From MED-G116 sp038147495 (lineage in GTDB: Bacteria > Pseudomonadota > Alphaproteobacteria > Puniceispirillales > Puniceispirillaceae): DNA of 64,000 bases. The stretch spans positions 186,001-250,000 of the forward strand of contig JAYQTT010000002.1 of NCBI GenBank assembly GCA_038147495.1, read 5' to 3'. Positions 61,798-64,000 of this stretch are shown one piece after another. Positions within the stretch are counted from its first letter, which is position 1. Each line of letters opens with the position of its first letter. The position numbers and the translations under genes were made by a program. The notes under the pieces were generated by a model. The model searched no databases. It was not told where the DNA came from and saw only the letters and a program-made list of their open reading frames with translations.

Positions 61798-62433
61798 CTA
61801 TTTGGTTTGTGGGTATGAGATGACAGAGATGAATTTCGCCGGCAGGTCGATCAATGTTTCGGGCCCGTGAGGTGCGTCAGACTCAAAGAACAATGTATCG
61901 CCGGGTTCCAACCGGAATAATTTGTCGCCATGCCTGTATTCAACGATGCCTTCCAGCATGTAAATCATCTCTACGCCGTCATGTTGAAAGGTGGGAAAGC
62001 GGTCTGACGCCTCGGTAAGGGTGATCAGATAGGGTTCGACAATGACACCGCTTGAATTGGATTTGAGGTGTCCGAGCAAATTATATTGATGTCCGGCGCG
62101 GGTGCCCGCTCTTGTCGTCTCAACGCCGGTTCCCGATTTGGTGTGAACCGCATAGCGCGTCTCTTCGTAGCCGCGCAGAAAACTGGTCAAAGGCACGCTG
62201 AGCGCAACGGCGAGGCTCTGTAGCGTGGAAAGTGATGGCGAAATGTTGCCATTCTCGATCTTTGACAGCATACCCTTGGACAGGCCTGTCCGCTCAGCGA
62301 GCTCGCTTACCGTAATTCCCTGCTGCAGCCGAAAGCCCTTGATCGCGCGTCCAATGGCAATTTCCAGCACTTTTTCGCGCGAGGCGCGCTGATGCGGGTC
62401 TTGATTCAGTATCGCGTCATTTTGTTTGGTCAT
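61798..62433 (-). CDS. XRE-family regulator with C-terminal cupin domain
   Basis: Residues 25-80 form an HTH_3 domain (QQGITVSELAERTGLSKGML and KIENGNISPSLSTLQSLA). The C-terminal 100 residues are a cupin (HDGVEMIYMLEGIVEYRHGD, LEPGDTLFFESDAPHGPE). This is the architecture of PuuR and similar regulators of amine and amino-acid catabolism. Length 211 aa is typical. It lies directly upstream of the mgsA promoter on the same strand, so it is a good candidate regulator of the N-methylglutamate-type operon. The small-molecule ligand is unknown. Confidence 0.9.
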   Translation of the reverse strand: MTKQNDAILNQDPHQRASREKVLEIAIGRAIKGFRLQQGITVSELAERTGLSKGMLSKIENGNISPSLSTLQSLAVALSVPLTSFLRGYEETRYAVHTKSGTGVETTRAGTRAGHQYNLLGHLKSNSSGVIVEPYLITLTEASDRFPTFQHDGVEMIYMLEGIVEYRHGDKLFRLEPGDTLFFESDAPHGPETLIDLPAKFISVISYPQTK

Positions 62434-62460
62434 GATGCTGCTCTGGCCTCTATTCCCAGT

Positions 62461-63282
62461 TTACAATTTTGTCGCCGAGAAAACCATCGGGGCCAGAATT
62501 TTCCGGCTGACTAGACCAAATAAAGTTTCGACCTTTTTATGGGCGTTGTCACCCATCAGCATATGAAGGCCGAGAGCAGGGCGTGTTTCACTCTTCATTT
62601 TATTCAAAAGTTTTTCAATAAAAACAGCTGTAAATTCTGATTTGTTATTAATTGAGTTTAATTCAAGGCCAGCCGCCTTGAAGGCGCTTTCATAGGTGCC
62701 AACATCATCCACGGCGCTATCTGCCGCATTGTTTGCCCATGGCACAGGAAATTCCATGTTGCCATCACCAACACGAACAACGTCATAAATCACAAGAGGT
62801 GAATTTGGCTTGATGGTGCGCCCGATCTCGATGATCAATCTGTTCTTGTTGGCGATGTTCATGCCCACATGAATCATATATGCACCATCAAACCGGTTGT
62901 CGGCAAACGGCATATCGAGGGCGCTGCCTTCATGAAGGCACACGCTGTCGGCAAAGCCGGTCAGCGCTGAAAGCCTGTTTCCCGTCTCAACATAGTCTTT
63001 TGACAGGTCAATGCCGATAATATTGGCCCGGCTGCGCTCGGCGATGGTGCGGGCGGGGCCACCAAGGCCGCAGCCAACATCCAGTACCTCGTCACCGGTT
63101 CTGGCGGCAAGCGCATCAATGACAAACTCTGTCGCTGCGGTGCCGCCGATGTGAAATTCATCCACGGGTTTCAGATCACTTGCCTTCGGATTGGAAATTC
63201 CGTCCTCTGAAAGACGATCGATGATCCGCGCAAACAGGTCATCGCTTCTATAATGTGTGGTGATGCTGGTTTCATCCGTCAT
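62461..63282 (-). CDS. SAM-dependent class I methyltransferase
   Basis: The SAM-binding motif I is EVLDVGCGLGGPARTIAE, with motif II-like FDGAYMIHVGMNI and post-motif SPLVIYDVVRVG. The N-terminal region DEFHIGGTAATEFVIDALA is typical of small-molecule methyltransferases related to sarcosine/dimethylglycine and gamma-tocopherol-type enzymes. Length 273 aa fits. It is 27 bases upstream of the cupin-HTH regulator on the same strand, so the two may be co-transcribed. An N-methyl substrate would suit the methylated-amine setting but is inference. Confidence 0.85.
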   Translation of the reverse strand: MTDETSITTHYRSDDLFARIIDRLSEDGISNPKASDLKPVDEFHIGGTAATEFVIDALAARTGDEVLDVGCGLGGPARTIAERSRANIIGIDLSKDYVETGNRLSALTGFADSVCLHEGSALDMPFADNRFDGAYMIHVGMNIANKNRLIIEIGRTIKPNSPLVIYDVVRVGDGNMEFPVPWANNAADSAVDDVGTYESAFKAAGLELNSINNKSEFTAVFIEKLLNKMKSETRPALGLHMLMGDNAHKKVETLFGLVSRKILAPMVFSATKL

Positions 63283-63335
63283 GGAAGCGCTTTCGCAATA
63301 TCGGAATATTTACCCAATCGTTAATGATCTGACGG

Positions 63336-63626
63336 TCAGACACCCTCTACGATGGTCTGAACGCTTGTCGATGCTGACTGGCGAAGCGCTTTGGCTTTTG
63401 CATATTCGTCGGAGTGATACCACGCCTCTGCCGCCTCATAGGAAGGGAACTGAATAACCACGTGGCGGTTGCCATGTGGCTCTGCCTCAAAGCTCTGTGC
63501 TTTGCCACCCCGAACCAGAAAGGCGCCGCCAAAATGCTGAATGGTTGGCAGGACGAGCTTTACATAATCGGCATAAGTGTCAGGGTCGGTGACGTTGATC
63601 TGGGCAATAACATAACCGTGGGCCAT
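63336..63626 (-). CDS. DUF1330 family protein
   Basis: The 96-aa protein matches DUF1330, a ferredoxin-like alpha/beta barrel family of unknown function. The features are GYVIAQINVTDPDTYADYVK, FLVRGGKAQSFE, HVVIQFPSYEAAEAWYHSDE and the terminal alanine/glutamine-rich helix. It starts with ATG 63626 preceded by AGGAGAA. It is 53 bases upstream of the methyltransferase on the same strand and may be the first gene of that unit. Confidence 0.92.
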   Translation of the reverse strand: MAHGYVIAQINVTDPDTYADYVKLVLPTIQHFGGAFLVRGGKAQSFEAEPHGNRHVVIQFPSYEAAEAWYHSDEYAKAKALRQSASTSVQTIVEGV

Positions 63627-64000
63627 TCTTTTCTCCTGTTAAGCGTAATTGTGGCCAGATTTGCCACACAAAAGATACGTTGCAAAGGCCAGCCCTTAAA
63701 ACAAGAGGGGTAATGCCACGGTAGAGCCGTAAGAGAGGTGGCGCAATGCCCCGAAAATCCTCCAGCCACTATTGCATTGATTGGCCCGATTGCTGGTCAA
63801 AAAAGGACGCACCTTTGGGAAGTGCAGGCATCTCGAGTGCGAATTCAGATGTGCGTACCACGCCATTGTCACGGCCTCGTACAATGTGCCCCTGATACGT
63901 GCAGGGAACTGGAGATGGTGATAGAGGTATGGCATCTACAGCACTGTAAACACATATGAATAATGTTCTGGGGTTGGTGGATGTGTTGGGGGCTGATCCA
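63627..64000. other. Largely non-coding end of the window
   Basis: No recognisable gene is seen in these 374 bases; open frames on both strands are short and look like chance. An ATG at 63956 opens a frame (MNNVLGLVDVLGADP) that runs off the end, which could be the start of a plus-strand gene, but no clear ribosome-binding sequence precedes it. Confidence 0.4.

Noticed and set aside
63696..63959. Small genes at the right end on either strand
   Set aside because: The two overlapping frames have unusual composition, no homology that I recognise and no ribosome-binding sequence.

Overview
The window looks like a chromosomal segment of a marine-type alphaproteobacterium. The gene orders pdhA-pdhB-pdhC-lpd-lipA, ispDF-dusB-ntrB-ntrC-ntrY-ntrX-trkA-hfq and recG/sdhE-mfd, together with an E1-beta subunit carrying its own lipoyl domain, are alphaproteobacterial hallmarks. 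The mix of carnitine/quaternary-amine, N-methylglutamate-type and ABC-uptake genes would suit a SAR116-like heterotroph, but that placement is inference. No rRNA, tRNA, CRISPR array, insertion sequence or prophage was seen.

Bases 1-29661 are mainly housekeeping. The pyruvate dehydrogenase operon is followed by lipoyl synthase and a RatA/Coq10 protein. On the minus strand come cinA, pgpA and ispDF. Then follow dusB and the two nitrogen-type two-component systems (NtrBC, NtrYX), trkA, hfq, an inositol-monophosphatase-family gene, mazG, a DUF502 membrane protein with a histone-H1-like Lys/Ala tail, recG, sdhE, mfd, a FrnE-like DsbA protein, a HugZ-like protein, a glutathione transferase and two EamA exporters.

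Bases 29993-41804 form a catabolic island. Homologues of carnitinyl-CoA dehydratase, L-carnitine dehydrogenase, the carnitine regulator CdhR and dehydrocarnitine cleavage enzyme sit with an acyl-CoA dehydrogenase and an ADP-forming acyl-CoA synthetase. The same island holds a luciferase-like monooxygenase, an aldehyde dehydrogenase, RidA, an alpha/beta hydrolase and a DUF1185 protein. Bases 42046-51510 encode a Tat-exported type-5 binding protein with its ABC importer, a membrane desaturase-like protein, a TIM-barrel isomerase-like protein and two divergent arginase-fold hydrolases. Bases 51587-57181 carry peptidoglycan-related genes (dipeptidase, GH84 glycosidase, L,D-transpeptidase, AmpG permease, amidase-SH3-NlpC/P60 fusion). 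Bases 57352-63626 hold a type III glutamine synthetase/gamma-glutamylmethylamide synthetase with three N-methylglutamate-synthase-type subunits, a cupin-HTH regulator, a methyltransferase and a DUF1330 protein.

Two things stand out. First, neither NtrC nor NtrX keeps the GAFTGA loop used to contact sigma-54 (NtrC has GALNGA). Second, several conserved genes carry single-base indels: ntrB, the mgsC-like gene, the GH84 gene, and a compensating pair inside the binding-protein gene. These are either sequence errors or recent gene damage and should be settled before any biological reading.
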